NCBI RefSeq assembly: GCF_004197395.1
Contig: NZ_SELS01000005.1
Location: 218,228 to 282,227, forward strand
Direction: 5' to 3'
Origin: Paraburkholderia sp. UYCP14C
Lineage (GTDB): Bacteria > Pseudomonadota > Gammaproteobacteria > Burkholderiales > Burkholderiaceae
Length of the DNA stretch: 64,000 bases
Shown here: positions 8,544 through 17,966 of the stretch, piece after piece
Layout: each line of letters begins with the position of its first letter
Position numbering within the stretch: the stretch's first letter is position 1
Program-made: the position numbers and the translations under genes
Notes under the pieces: model-generated
Database searches by the model: none
Seen by the model: the letters and a program-made list of their open reading frames with translations, nothing else
Told to the model about the DNA's origin: nothing

Positions 8544-8548
8544 GCGGG

Positions 8549-8575
8549 CGCGCGTATCATCCCTTTATACGCGCG
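8549..8575 (+). terminator. Hairpin terminator after the DUF3005 gene
   Basis: Nine-base-pair perfect stem CGCGCGTAT / ATACGCGCG around a nine-base loop, directly after the stop codon. The following T-run is short (CGTTT), so termination may be partial. Confidence 0.5.
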
Positions 8576-8688
8576 CGTTTGAATTAGCGCGTTTATTCCT
8601 ATTTATCAGGCAGTAACGTGGCACGCACCGTTTTATTCTGGTGCGTGCTTTGCTTTGTTTAACGCTGGTTCGTTTAACGGAGTTGCGG

Positions 8689-9294
8689 ATGAAAAGAATC
8701 GTCGTCATCGGTGCCACGGGCACGCTGGGCCAGGCCGTCAGCGCGGAGCTGAAGGCGCGTCACGAAGTGATCGAAGTCGGCGCGACGCGCGGGCAATATC
8801 ACGTCGACAGCACGGATCCGGCGAGCGTCGAGCGGTTGTTTCGCGACATCGGCAAGGTGGACGGCGTGGTCACCGCGACCGGCAAGGTGCATTTCGGTCC
8901 GCTTGCGCAGATGAACATCGAGCAGTTTTGGGTCGGACTGCGCGACAAGCTGATGGGCCAGATCAACGTGGTGTTCGCAGCGCTGCCGTATGTGAACGAC
9001 GGCGGATCGTTCACGCTGACGAGCGGCATTCTCGGCGACGAGCCCATCTCGCAGGGCGCGAGCGCGACGACCGTCAATCTCGCGCTCGAAGGTTTCGTGC
9101 GCGGCGCGGCGATCGAACTGCCGCGCGGGCTGCGCATCAACGTCGTGAGTCCGACCGTGCTGAACGAGTCGATGGAGGCTTACGCGCCGTTCTTTCGCGG
9201 CTTCGAGCCCGTCAGCGCGCAACGCGCGGCGCTTGCCTATCTGCGCAGCGTGGAAGGTGCGCAGACCGGGCGTGTGTATCGCGTGGGGTATTGA
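8689..9294 (+). CDS. Short-chain dehydrogenase-like protein lacking the YxxxK motif
   Basis: Rossmann-fold protein of 201 residues, MKRIVVIGATGTLGQAV, with the dinucleotide-binding GxxGxxG region, DGVVTATG in place of the usual NNAG, and LTSGILGDEP where the catalytic Ser sits. The position of the catalytic YxxxK reads ISQGASATTVNLALEGF, without Tyr or Lys, so classical SDR chemistry is unlikely. A group of such short reductase-like proteins exists and is annotated as SDR. The ribosome binding site is ACGGAG, eight bases before ATG. Convergent with the dehydratase gene, stops three bases apart. Confidence 0.75.
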   Translation: MKRIVVIGATGTLGQAVSAELKARHEVIEVGATRGQYHVDSTDPASVERLFRDIGKVDGVVTATGKVHFGPLAQMNIEQFWVGLRDKLMGQINVVFAALPYVNDGGSFTLTSGILGDEPISQGASATTVNLALEGFVRGAAIELPRGLRINVVSPTVLNESMEAYAPFFRGFEPVSAQRAALAYLRSVEGAQTGRVYRVGY

Positions 9295-9297
9295 GCC

Positions 9298-11034
9298 TCA
9301 GTGAATCTCCGGCTCGCCCGAGCTCTCGGGACTCACGCCACCGCGCCGCAGGAAGTCGAAATCGCAGCCTTGATCCGCCTGCAGCACGTGCGCCTGATGC
9401 ATGGCGCCATAGCCGCGCTCGAAGCGTGCCGCCGGCTTGATCCACGCGGCCTTGCGGCGCGCGAGTTCTTCGTCCGATATCAGCAGATTCAGCCTGCGGC
9501 GCGGCACATCGAGTTCGATCAGATCGCCGCTTCGCACGAGGGCCAGCGGGCCGCCGACGAACGCCTCGGGCGCCACGTGCAGCACGCACGCGCCATAGCT
9601 CGTGCCGCTCATCCGCGCATCGGAGATACGCACCATGTCGCGCACGCCTTTTTGCAGCAGCTTGCGCGGAATCGGCAGCTGGCCCCACTCGGGCATGCCC
9701 GCGCCGACCGGCCCCGCATTCTGCAGCACCAGCACGCAGCTTTCGTCGATGTCGAGCGCGTCGTCGTCGATGCGCGCGGCCATGTCGTTGTAGTCGCTGA
9801 ACACGACCGCGCGTCCCGTATGCACGAGCAGATGCGGCTCGGCCGCGCCGGGTTTGATAACGGCGCCATTGGGCGCGAGATTGCCGCGCAGCACTGCGAG
9901 GCTGCTGTCATGCAGTAGAGGATTCGTGCGGCGGCGGATCACGTCGTCGTTGAAAATGCGCGCACCCGCAAGGTTCTCGCCGAGCGTTCGGCCGTTGACG
10001 GTTTTCTGCGAGCCGTCGATCAGCTCGCCCAGTTCCGCGAGCAGCCCGCGCAAACCGCCCGCGTAGAAAAAGTCTTCCATCAGGTAGGCGCCGGTCGGCC
10101 GAACGTTCGCGAGCACCGGCGTGCGACGCGCGATCTCGTCGAAGCGCTCGAGCGTCAACTCGATGCCCGCGCGCCTTGCAAGCGCAATCATATGCACGAC
10201 CGAATTGGTCGACCCCGACAGCGCGACGCAGGTCGTCACCGCGTTATCGACCGATGCCGCCGTAATCAGGTCCGATGGCTTCAGATCCTCCCACACCATC
10301 TCGACGATACGCATGCCGGTTTTCGCGGCCATCTGCGCATGACGCGAATCCGGCGCGGGAATCGACGCGAAGCCCGGCAGCGTGAAGCCCAGCGCTTCGG
10401 CCGCGCTCGTCATCGTCGACGCGGTGCCCATCGTCATGCAGTGACCCGGCGAGCGCGCGATGCCGCCTTCCACGCCTTGCCAGTCGTCCGGCGTCAGCGT
10501 GCCCGCGCGCAGTTCGGCCCAGTAGCGCCATGAGTCGGACCCCGAGCCGAGCGTCACGCCGTTCCAGTTGCCGCGCAGCATCGGACCGGCGGGCAAAAAG
10601 ATCGCCGGCAGATCCATCGAGATCGCGCCCATCAGCAACGCGGGCGTGGTCTTGTCGCAGCCGCCCATCAGCACGACGCCGTCGGCGGGATACGAGCGCA
10701 GCATCTCCTCGGCTTCCATCGCGAGGAAATTGCGGTACAGCATCGTGGTGGGCTTCTGGAACGGTTCGGACAGCGTCTGCACCGGCAACTCGATAGGAAA
10801 GCCGCCGGCCTGCCAGATGCCGCGTTTCACTTCCTCGACGCGCTGCTTGAAATGGGTGTGGCACGGATTGATCTCGCTCCACGTGTTGAGGATCGCGATG
10901 ACCGGTTTGCCCGCGTATTCGTCGCGGTTGTAGCCCATCTGCGCGGTGCGCGAGCGGTGGCCGAACGACCGCAGATCGTTCGCGCCGTACCAGCGGTGAC
11001 TGCGTAATTCCTCGGGGGTCTTTCTCTTCGTCAA
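9298..11034 (-). CDS. IlvD/Edd-family sugar-acid dehydratase, L-arabinonate dehydratase type
   Basis: Iron-sulfur enzyme dehydrating an aldonate to a 2-keto-3-deoxy acid. The 578-residue protein follows the pentonate dehydratase pattern throughout: [14 protein letters not shown], then the three cluster cysteines in NPCHTHF (C58), GGCDKTTP (C126) and [11 protein letters not shown] (C199), which correspond to the cluster ligands of the characterised Rhizobium L-arabinonate dehydratase (my recollection of that protein aligns closely, to the GCDFDF end). L-arabinonate, D-fuconate or D-galactonate are the likely substrates. The start is TTG at 11034 with GGAG eight bases upstream. Last gene of the ABC-transporter operon, 31 bp after a permease gene. 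Confidence 0.85.
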   Translation of the reverse strand: MTKRKTPEELRSHRWYGANDLRSFGHRSRTAQMGYNRDEYAGKPVIAILNTWSEINPCHTHFKQRVEEVKRGIWQAGGFPIELPVQTLSEPFQKPTTMLYRNFLAMEAEEMLRSYPADGVVLMGGCDKTTPALLMGAISMDLPAIFLPAGPMLRGNWNGVTLGSGSDSWRYWAELRAGTLTPDDWQGVEGGIARSPGHCMTMGTASTMTSAAEALGFTLPGFASIPAPDSRHAQMAAKTGMRIVEMVWEDLKPSDLITAASVDNAVTTCVALSGSTNSVVHMIALARRAGIELTLERFDEIARRTPVLANVRPTGAYLMEDFFYAGGLRGLLAELGELIDGSQKTVNGRTLGENLAGARIFNDDVIRRRTNPLLHDSSLAVLRGNLAPNGAVIKPGAAEPHLLVHTGRAVVFSDYNDMAARIDDDALDIDESCVLVLQNAGPVGAGMPEWGQLPIPRKLLQKGVRDMVRISDARMSGTSYGACVLHVAPEAFVGGPLALVRSGDLIELDVPRRRLNLLISDEELARRKAAWIKPAARFERGYGAMHQAHVLQADQGCDFDFLRRGGVSPESSGEPEIH

Positions 11035-11065
11035 CGTCTACTCCACGATTGTCGCCGACTACGCG

Positions 11066-11995
11066 TCAGCGCCTCTGTTCTTTCACGCGAGACACGATCT
11101 GCGTCGGGCTTACGAATTGTAGTGCGATCAGCACCCAGATCAACGTGATCGCCATATAGATCATCGCCATTGCATCGATCGATTGCGGCGCGCGCACGCC
11201 GGTCGAAAACACAGCGTAATACAACGCGACCACCAGCGTTTGCGTCGCCGGACCGGCCGTAAAAAATGTCAGCTCGAACATGCCGATCGTGCGCACCAGC
11301 ACGAGCAGCCCTGCCGCCAGCATACCCGGCACGAGCAGCGGCAGCAGCACGTAACGGAAATAGCGGAACGTGTTCGCGCCGAAAATGCGCGCGGCCGCTT
11401 CGAGATTCGGATCGATCTGCTCGATGAACGGCGTCATCACGAGAATCACGAACGGCAGTGCAGGTACGAGGTTCGCAAGAATCACGCCCCATAGCGTGCC
11501 GGCCAGGCCCACCTTGTACATCACCGTCGCCATCGGAATGCCGTAGGTGACGGGCGGCACCATCAGCGGCAACAGGAAGATCAGCATCGCAAGGCGCTTG
11601 CCCCGGAATTGCACGCGCGCAAGCGCATACGCGGCCGGCACGCCGAGCAGCACCGACAGCAGCACGACCGCGCCCACCACCTGCACGGTCACCCACAGCA
11701 CGCTCGCGAGCTGGAAGTCGCTCCATGCCTGCGCATACCAATGCAGCGTGAAGCCTTGCGGCAATGCGGTGCCGAACCAGCGCGTCGCGATCGAATTCAC
11801 CGCGACGGTCGCGATTAGCAGCACGACGTTGATCAGGAAGAACGCCATCACGGCCCACACCAGCACCTGCCAGATGCGGCCCGGCAGATTCGCGCGCTGA
11901 CGCGCGTGTTGCGCGGGCTCGCGGGCGCCGTCGCCAGGTTGCGGCGCGGCGGAAGCGGACCAGTCGGGCTGCGTCGCGCGACGATCGGTCGTCAT
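11066..11995 (-). CDS. ABC transporter permease (second subunit, PotC/FbpB-like)
   Basis: Inner-membrane channel subunit of 309 residues. After a hydrophilic N-terminus of about 38 residues there are six predicted helices and the coupling-helix EAA motif (EAAARIFGANTFRYFRYVLLP, shown in part) that docks on the ATPase. The start ATG at 11995 shares one base with the TGA of the preceding permease gene, so the two subunits are translationally coupled. The partner genes are the permease at 11995-12882, the ATPase and the binding protein upstream. Confidence 0.85.
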   Translation of the reverse strand: MTTDRRATQPDWSASAAPQPGDGAREPAQHARQRANLPGRIWQVLVWAVMAFFLINVVLLIATVAVNSIATRWFGTALPQGFTLHWYAQAWSDFQLASVLWVTVQVVGAVVLLSVLLGVPAAYALARVQFRGKRLAMLIFLLPLMVPPVTYGIPMATVMYKVGLAGTLWGVILANLVPALPFVILVMTPFIEQIDPNLEAAARIFGANTFRYFRYVLLPLLVPGMLAAGLLVLVRTIGMFELTFFTAGPATQTLVVALYYAVFSTGVRAPQSIDAMAMIYMAITLIWVLIALQFVSPTQIVSRVKEQRR

Positions 11996-12882
11996 CAGCC
12001 TTTGCCTCCGGTTGTGGGGCCACGATAGAACCAGCGGCGCGCGCCGAGCAGCGCGGCGACCACCAGCAGTTGCACGAAGCCCATCACCATCGCGATTGCC
12101 GACGCGAGCGAATAGTCGTAGCTCTCGAACGCGGCTTCGGCCGCGGCAATCGACATCACGCGCGTCGGACCCGCGGGCGCCCCGAGCAGCACCGCCGACG
12201 GAAACACCGAGAACGCCTGCACGAACGACAGACACGCGGCCATCGTGAGCCCCGGCACGAGCAGCGGGAAATAGATGCGGCGAAACTGCTGCCACGGACT
12301 CGCGCCGAGCGTCGCGGCCGCACTGGCGAGCGTCGGGTCGATGCCGGTCACGTACGACAGCGTCAGCAGAAACGCGAACGGAAAGCCCGACACGATCAGC
12401 GACAGCAGCACGCCCGTGAAGTTATGCGTGAGCCGCACCTCTTGCGTGTACAGATGCAGCGCCTGCAACGCTTGCGGCAGCCAGCCGTGCGGACCGAAGT
12501 ACGTGAGCATGCCGTCGGCGATCAGCACGGTGCCGAGCGTCACCGGAATCACCAGCAGCGTCGTGACGATCTTCTGATAACGCGAGTAGCGCCGCAGCGC
12601 GAATGCGACCGGCACCGACACGCCGACGTTGATCAGCGTGGCCGGCACCGACAGCTTCAGCGTGACGAGGATCGTCGGCCACATCGACGTGTCGGTGAAG
12701 AACGTCAGATAGTTGGCCCACACGCCGCCGCCGTTCATCGGCCGGAACGATAGCGCGAGACCATACGCGAACGGATAGATGAACAGCGCGACGATGAAAA
12801 GCAGCGCGGGCGCGACGAGCCACGCCTTGGCATCGCGCGGCGCGCGGGACGCAAGCGGCGGGGATAGTGTCGGCGTGTTCAT
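11995..12882 (-). CDS. ABC transporter permease (first subunit, PotB-like)
   Basis: A 295-residue permease with six membrane helices starting at WLVAPALLFIVALFIYPF and an EAA-type loop (ASAAATLGASPWQQFRRIYFP in part). The type is that of spermidine/putrescine and ferric-ion importers. The ATG at 12882 overlaps the TGA of the ATPase gene (ATGA), and the gene ends by overlapping the next permease. The family is known to import various organic anions as well as polyamines, so the nearby sugar-acid enzymes suggest an aldonate or related acid as substrate. Confidence 0.85.
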   Translation of the reverse strand: MNTPTLSPPLASRAPRDAKAWLVAPALLFIVALFIYPFAYGLALSFRPMNGGGVWANYLTFFTDTSMWPTILVTLKLSVPATLINVGVSVPVAFALRRYSRYQKIVTTLLVIPVTLGTVLIADGMLTYFGPHGWLPQALQALHLYTQEVRLTHNFTGVLLSLIVSGFPFAFLLTLSYVTGIDPTLASAAATLGASPWQQFRRIYFPLLVPGLTMAACLSFVQAFSVFPSAVLLGAPAGPTRVMSIAAAEAAFESYDYSLASAIAMVMGFVQLLVVAALLGARRWFYRGPTTGGKG

Positions 12883-13958
12883 GCGGCCTCGGCGTCGTAG
12901 ACGAGCACGCACGCCGGCCGCACGCGCAGCGTGATGCGCTCGCCCTCCGCGCATTCGCCGGTCACGCGCGCCCACACGTCGCCGAACGCGGTCTTCACGC
13001 GCAGCAGCGAATCGTGGCCGCCATATTCGACCGCGTCGATCAGCGCATCGAACGCGTTGTCGGCGCCGGGCTCGGCACGCTCCATGTCTTCGGGACGCAG
13101 CGCGACGCTCACGCGCTTGCTGTCGAAGCCCGCCATCGGCGTACCGACGAGCCGCACGCCGTTTGCACTGACCGCGACACCATCGCCTTGCGTGCCCTCC
13201 AGCGTGAACTCGGCGACATTGCGATAGCCCATGAAGCGCGCGACATGCAGATTGCGCGGCCGCGTATAGACCTCCTTCGGCGTCGCGACCTGCTGCACGA
13301 CGCCCTCCCTCATCACGACGATGCGATCGGCCATCGACAATGCTTCGTCCTGGTCATGCGTCACGTACAGCGTCGCGCGTTCGAGCTGCGTATGGATGCG
13401 GCGAATCTCCGCGCGCATTTCGATGCGCAGCTTCGTATCGAGATTCGACAGTGGCTCGTCCATCAGAATCAGCGGCGGCTCGATCACGATCGCGCGCGCG
13501 ATCGCAACACGCTGCTGCTGGCCACCGGACAACTGGCCGGGCAGCTTCTGCTCATGACCGGTCAGTTGCACGAGTTGCAATGCCTCGCGCGCACGCCGCG
13601 CGATCTCGCTCCTGCCGACGCCGCGCATCTTCAGCCCGAAGCCGACGTTGTCGAGCACGCTCATATGCGGGAACAGCGCGTAGTTCTGGAACACCATGCC
13701 GAAGCCGCGCTTTTCCGGCGGCAGCACATCGATGCGCCGCTCGTCGAGCCAGATGCCGCCGCCGGTGAGCGGCTGCAATCCGGCGATGCAGTTCAGCGCG
13801 GTCGACTTGCCGCAACCCGACGGCCCCAGCAGCGCGATGAATTCGCCGCGCCGGATGGTCAGATCGAGACCCTGCAGCGCGGCGACCGCGTGGCCTTGCG
13901 CGTTGGTGAAACTGCGGCTCACCGAATCGAGCCGCAACTGCTCAAAGTGATGCTTCAT
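12879..13958 (-). CDS. ABC transporter ATP-binding protein (PotA/UgpC-like)
   Basis: A 359-residue ATPase: Walker [11 protein letters not shown]-loop [11 protein letters not shown], signature LSGGQQQR, Walker B LILMDEP, H-loop THDQ, followed by a C-terminal TOBE-type regulatory domain from about residue 240. It energises the two permeases encoded downstream. The start ATG 13958 has a good ribosome binding site (AGGAAACC). It lies 170 bp after the binding-protein gene. Confidence 0.9.
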   Translation of the reverse strand: MKHHFEQLRLDSVSRSFTNAQGHAVAALQGLDLTIRRGEFIALLGPSGCGKSTALNCIAGLQPLTGGGIWLDERRIDVLPPEKRGFGMVFQNYALFPHMSVLDNVGFGLKMRGVGRSEIARRAREALQLVQLTGHEQKLPGQLSGGQQQRVAIARAIVIEPPLILMDEPLSNLDTKLRIEMRAEIRRIHTQLERATLYVTHDQDEALSMADRIVVMREGVVQQVATPKEVYTRPRNLHVARFMGYRNVAEFTLEGTQGDGVAVSANGVRLVGTPMAGFDSKRVSVALRPEDMERAEPGADNAFDALIDAVEYGGHDSLLRVKTAFGDVWARVTGECAEGERITLRVRPACVLVYDAEAA

Positions 13959-14128
13959 GGCGGTTTCCTGATCCGCGTGAGGCGACGGATGTCGCGAATG
14001 CCGCGCGTGGTGAGCGCGGCGCATCAGGCAGCTAACGCGAGGCGCGCGTGATCGCTGAAAACACGCAGCGCGGCGCTACCTCACGCCGCGCTGCGTTTCG
14101 CCTCGCGCCCCGTCGCGTTGGCGCAAGC

Positions 14129-15298
14129 CTACTTGGTCTTCTGCGCGCCGACGTCGGTATCCCACTTCTTGAAGGCCGCGACCATCGCCGCGGCATTCAG
14201 CGGCAACGCATGCGGACGATCGCTCAACATCTTCGCGTATTCGGGGCGGCCATATTTTTGCAGCACCTCCTGGCTATGCGCGGGCGCCTGCTCGACGGTG
14301 ACGCCCTTGATCGCCGGGCCCGGATAGAAGTAGCCGTCGTCGTAGGTCAGCGCCTGCTGCGCGGGCTCCAGCATGAAGTTCATCATCTTGTACAGCACGT
14401 CGAGCTTTTCCTTCGGCACGCCCTTCGGAATCACCATGTAATGCGCGTCGTTGACCCACGTCATGTTGTCGAACGGCTGTACGCGGAATTCGGCCGGCAC
14501 GATGCCGAGCGCGCGCGGATTGATGTCCCAGCCGGTCACGGTCACGGTCATGTCGCGCGTGCCTTCGCCCAGTTCCTTCATCACTGCCGAAGTGCCGCCC
14601 GGATAGTACGGAATGCAGTCGTTCAACTGCTTGAGGAACGCCCACGTCTTGTCCCAGCCGTGCACCGGGTCCTGCGGGTCCTTGTCGCCGAGCACGTAGG
14701 GCAAGCCCATCAGGAACGTGCGGCCAGGACCGGAATTGGCCGGCCGCGCGTAGATCAGCTTGTCGGGGTGGGCCTTGCACCATTGCAGCAGTTGCTCGGG
14801 TGTTTTCGGCGGATCGCTGACCTTGGCCGGGTTATATTCAAGCAGCGGACCGGCCGGCATATATGCGACCTCGAGGCCGAAGCCTTGCGCGAGGTCCTGC
14901 ATCTTGCGCGGGCCCGGCGCGTATTTGTCGAGCACACCGGGGAACTGCGCCGCGTTGTCGGGCAGCAGCTTGATCCAGAGGTTCTGTTCGATGCCGGCCG
15001 CGAGCGCGTCGGTGCCGGTCAAAACGAGGTCGATGTCGGAGCGGCCCGCGGCCTGCATCGCCTTGATCTTGCCGGGCAATTGCGGCGCGGGAGCGTTGGT
15101 GAACGTGATGTTGCCGACGAGATTCGGATACTTCGCCTTGAACGCCTCGAAGCCCTTCTGCGTGAGTTGAAGATCGCCGGCCACGTCGACGATATTGATC
15201 GTGACCGGATCGGCAGCGCGCGCGGCAACGGTGAAGGCCGCGCTCGCGGCGATACAGACGGATACCAGCTTGAACGACAACCTGTGCGAAACAGTCAT
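14129..15298 (-). CDS. ABC transporter extracellular solute-binding protein
   Basis: Periplasmic binding protein of 389 residues with a signal peptide (MTVSHRLSFKLVSVCIAASAAFTVAARA). The mature protein begins ADPVTINIVDVAGDLQLT and is of the iron/polyamine (SBP_bac_1/8) type, with features such as TGTDALAAGIEQN and the two-domain hinge. It is the first gene of its operon: a promoter-like pair lies upstream and GAGGAG precedes the ATG. A solute consistent with the downstream sugar-acid dehydratase is inferred, not shown. Confidence 0.85.
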   Translation of the reverse strand: MTVSHRLSFKLVSVCIAASAAFTVAARAADPVTINIVDVAGDLQLTQKGFEAFKAKYPNLVGNITFTNAPAPQLPGKIKAMQAAGRSDIDLVLTGTDALAAGIEQNLWIKLLPDNAAQFPGVLDKYAPGPRKMQDLAQGFGLEVAYMPAGPLLEYNPAKVSDPPKTPEQLLQWCKAHPDKLIYARPANSGPGRTFLMGLPYVLGDKDPQDPVHGWDKTWAFLKQLNDCIPYYPGGTSAVMKELGEGTRDMTVTVTGWDINPRALGIVPAEFRVQPFDNMTWVNDAHYMVIPKGVPKEKLDVLYKMMNFMLEPAQQALTYDDGYFYPGPAIKGVTVEQAPAHSQEVLQKYGRPEYAKMLSDRPHALPLNAAAMVAAFKKWDTDVGAQKTK

Positions 15299-15370
15299 TG
15301 CGTCTCCTCGCTTCTTGGTATGGAAGCCCGCCGGTCGATGCGTTGCGGGCGGTGTCTTTCTACCAATGGA

Positions 15371-15399
15371 ACATAGCGAAGCGCAACAGCCGATGTCAA
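15371..15399 (-). promoter_or_regulatory. Sigma70-type promoter of the ABC transporter/dehydratase operon
   Basis: Perfect -35 TTGACA (15394-15399) and -10 CTATGT (15371-15376) with a 17-bp spacer on the minus strand, about 75 bp upstream of the binding-protein ATG. This makes the transporter operon separable from the SMP-30/DHDPS pair upstream. Confidence 0.5.
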
Positions 15400-15546
15400 G
15401 CAAATAGTCGAGAGCACGGGTCCTATACGAAAACGGCTTGTTTTGCGTGAAATCCTTGTCGTTCAAAGCCTGGCAGCGCGGGTTAAGGGCAAACCCGAGC
15501 ATCGACTGCGGTTGAAACACATGTTGTCTGGTAAGCGGACAACCGC

Positions 15547-16491
15547 TCAACCGCCGCGCACACCCTGGGTATTCACATACAGCGAATACAAGCCGTGGCT
15601 AGCCGCCATGAACAAACGGTTGCGATGCCGCCCGCCGAAGCATACGTTCGCGCAACGCTCCGGCAACGCGATATGGCCGAGCGGCTCGCCTTGCGCGGTG
15701 AACACGCGCACGCCGTCGAGTTCGTCGGTGCCCATACCCCAGCCGCACCACAAGTTGCCGTGCACATCGACCCGAAAGCCGTCGGGGGTGCCCGGACCCG
15801 CGTCGATCAGCACGCGGTTGTTCGACAGCGTCGTGCCTTTGCCATTGGCCTCGACATCGAATACACGGATCTTGCGCGGCTCGCCGCGCGATTGCACGAC
15901 GTACAGCAGCGATTCGTCCGGTGAGAACGCGAGACCGTTCGGAGCGAGCACGTCGTCGATGACCATCGACACCTCGCCGGTCTGCCCGTCGATCCGATAC
16001 ACGCTGGGCTTGAGTTCGGACTGCTGCTGCTCGCCCTCGTAAAAGCCGTCGATGCCGAAGGTCGGATCGGTGAACCAGATCGAGCCGTCCGATTTGACGA
16101 CCACATCGTTCGGCGAATTGAAGCGCTTGCCCTGATAGCGATCGGCGAGCACGGTGATCGAACCATCGTACTCGGTGCGTGTCACGCGCCGCGTCAGGTG
16201 CTCGCAACTGACGAGACGCCCTTCGCGATCGCGCGTATGACCGTTCGCGTTGTTCGACGATTGACGGAACGTGCTGACCGCGCCCGTGGTTTCGTCCCAG
16301 CGCAGGATGCGGTCGTTCGGAATGTCGCTCCACAGCAGATAGCGGCCATCGCCGAACCACACCGGCCCCTCCGACCAGCGCGTGCCCTGATACAAACATT
16401 CGACCGACGCCGACGCGAGAATCAGCGACTTGAAGCGCGGGTCGAACACGCGGATGGACGGATCGGGATAGCGTCGGCTCTGGTCGGTCAT
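15547..16491 (-). CDS. SMP-30/gluconolactonase-family lactonase
   Basis: A six-bladed beta-propeller of 314 residues that hydrolyses sugar lactones to aldonic acids using one bound metal. Visible features are SEGPVWFGDGRYLLWSDIPN (metal Glu and blade 1), RFNSPNDVVVKSDGSIWFTDP (catalytic Asn-Asp region), LAPNGLAFSPDESLLYV, and GTPDGFRVDVHGNLWCGW. The ATG at 16491 overlaps the TGA of the DHDPS-family gene. With an aldonate dehydratase nearby, this would supply the aldonate from a sugar lactone. No signal peptide is seen, so it should act in the cytoplasm. Confidence 0.85.
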   Translation of the reverse strand: MTDQSRRYPDPSIRVFDPRFKSLILASASVECLYQGTRWSEGPVWFGDGRYLLWSDIPNDRILRWDETTGAVSTFRQSSNNANGHTRDREGRLVSCEHLTRRVTRTEYDGSITVLADRYQGKRFNSPNDVVVKSDGSIWFTDPTFGIDGFYEGEQQQSELKPSVYRIDGQTGEVSMVIDDVLAPNGLAFSPDESLLYVVQSRGEPRKIRVFDVEANGKGTTLSNNRVLIDAGPGTPDGFRVDVHGNLWCGWGMGTDELDGVRVFTAQGEPLGHIALPERCANVCFGGRHRNRLFMAASHGLYSLYVNTQGVRGG

Positions 16492-17486
16492 GCGGTTGCC
16501 TGCGTGTCGGAGGAGTTCGATGGGGTGGACGCGAACTCGCGCTCAAGAGCGAGCAGCGTGCGCGCGGCCTGCGCGATCTTCGCATGATGCTCGCGCGGTG
16601 TCGAACTGAGCAACGGCAGCAACGGCCCCATGTCGGCGAGGCCCGTGAACGTGATCGCATCGTGCAACACGCGGATCAGCGAGATGTCGTTGCGCAGTAT
16701 TTCGAGCGGCATGAACGCATCGTACAGACGTTCGGCGGGGTCGTTGTCAGAGCGAGCGGCGTTACCAGCGTAGCCAGCGCTCGGGCCGCTCTGCACCGCG
16801 CGCAGCAGCGCCATGACCATGCCCGGCGCGATGCAGCCGCAACCGGTCGTCCAGGCGGCGAGTCCGAACTCGCGCAGATGCGCGAGCGCCGGCCGCTCGC
16901 CCATACCCGAGACGATCTTCGCGGCCGGCACGCGTTGCAGCAGCCGGTGCAGATACGGGTCGTCGGCGGGATTGTCGCGCGGAATCGCATATTTGACCGC
17001 GCTCAACGTGCCACGCTCGACGAGCCGCGCGAGCGTATCGACAGCGACGTAGTTTTCGCTCTTGATATACAGCGTGAGCGGCATGCCGGCCGTGTCGGCA
17101 ATCCGTGTGAGGCCTGTCTCGACGCCTTCGGAAGTCGTAAAGCCGCCGAGCGGCAGCACCATCGCGGTGCGGTAGCGCGTCTGCGCGAGGACGCGCGCCT
17201 GATCGAGCATCTTGCCGTAGTCGGGACCGAGCGCGGGAATCACGCGCGTTTCGGGACTTGCGGCGTCGGCTAGCAGGTCCAGCAGTTCGCGATATTCGCT
17301 GACCGCGACATGATAGAGGTTCGCGTTGCCGCCATACAGTAGCGTGCGTACGCCGCCCGCCTCGATATGGCGGATCAACGCGAGATTCTGAGCAGGGTCG
17401 AGCGTGTAGTCGGCGCGGCGCGCGAGCGGCGGCACGGCCATAACCGACGCGGCGAACTCGCCGTCGCGAAGCGGAGATTCGTTCAT
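16488..17486 (-). CDS. Dihydrodipicolinate synthase-family aldolase/dehydratase
   Basis: TIM-barrel Schiff-base enzyme of 332 residues. The lysine expected to form the imine is K165 in LSAVKYAI; Y140 in LTLYIKSENYV sits where the family has its proton-relay tyrosine. The glycine-rich substrate loop reads LLYGGNANLYHV instead of the GTTGE of true DapA, so it is a sugar-acid or other keto-acid member, such as a 2-keto-3-deoxy-acid aldolase or dehydratase. ATG 17486 was chosen over a TTG nine bases upstream; neither has a clear ribosome binding site. It is the first gene of a two-gene operon with the lactonase. Confidence 0.8.
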   Translation of the reverse strand: MNESPLRDGEFAASVMAVPPLARRADYTLDPAQNLALIRHIEAGGVRTLLYGGNANLYHVAVSEYRELLDLLADAASPETRVIPALGPDYGKMLDQARVLAQTRYRTAMVLPLGGFTTSEGVETGLTRIADTAGMPLTLYIKSENYVAVDTLARLVERGTLSAVKYAIPRDNPADDPYLHRLLQRVPAAKIVSGMGERPALAHLREFGLAAWTTGCGCIAPGMVMALLRAVQSGPSAGYAGNAARSDNDPAERLYDAFMPLEILRNDISLIRVLHDAITFTGLADMGPLLPLLSSTPREHHAKIAQAARTLLALEREFASTPSNSSDTQATA

Positions 17487-17521
17487 GATGGTCAACGCGC
17501 AAACGGGCTGGCGGAGGTTTC

Positions 17522-17556
17522 ACGGTAGCATCGGCTTCGCAATGTTGTCAAACAAC
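17522..17556 (-). promoter_or_regulatory. Promoter of the DHDPS/lactonase operon with an overlapping GntR-type operator
   Basis: On the minus strand a perfect -35 TTGACA (17546-17551) is followed 18 bp later by TACCGT as a weak -10. Over the -35 lies the palindrome GTTGTCAAACAAC (17544-17556), which contains TTGTCAAACAA, a full match to the FadR-subfamily GntR consensus TNGTNNNACNA. Repression by a GntR protein is the natural reading; the GntR gene at 19884 is the nearest candidate. Confidence 0.5.
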
Positions 17557-17629
17557 CTGCGTGCGACGATCGTTCCCGCGTGCCGTTAGCGCCGAATTGC
17601 CCGGGTACAGATCACGAAAGTTCCTTTTG

Positions 17630-17682
17630 TATAACAATGGAGCCGGCCCGCAGCCCATGTGGCATCGGCGCAGGCTCTTTTT
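17630..17682 (+). other. Possible very short transcript or fragmentary terminator
   Basis: TATAAC (17630-17635) is followed by GAGCC (17640-17644), and GGCTC plus five T (17673-17682). Stem and T-run resemble a terminator, but the stem is only five base pairs with a long loop and no -35 is convincing. The rest of 17557-17966 is AT-richer and should hold the promoter of the LuxR gene; nothing definite was found there. Confidence 0.2.
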
Positions 17683-17966
17683 CTGGGTAACCAGGTCGCG
17701 GCAAGCAATAACCCGCTTTCCCAGATAATCGAATAAATGCGATTAATTCTAAATCGCGGCGGAAATAATGCTGTCGATCAGGCAACACATTAAAATGCGG
17801 TCTCCAGACGCCGATTGGCCGGTTTGCTCACCGACAAACCCGGGCAACGTAAAGATTAATTTCAATCAGCATAATAATGGGCAACACCAGCCTTGCTATT
17901 ACACGGCTGCTATCGTTTACCCCGCAGAGCACCGGCGCATTGCGTTCGAGTTTTTAGTGATAGATT

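Noticed and set aside
12867-14051. Plus-strand frame of 394 residues opposite the ABC ATPase
   Set aside because: The minus strand carries a complete set of ABC motifs; the plus frame is low-complexity Arg/His-rich and has no family features.
15521-15541. Inverted repeat GTTGTC / GACAAC between the lactonase and binding-protein genes
   Set aside because: The arms are nine bases apart, which does not fit the GntR operator spacing seen at 17544, and it lies upstream of the predicted promoter; it may be chance.
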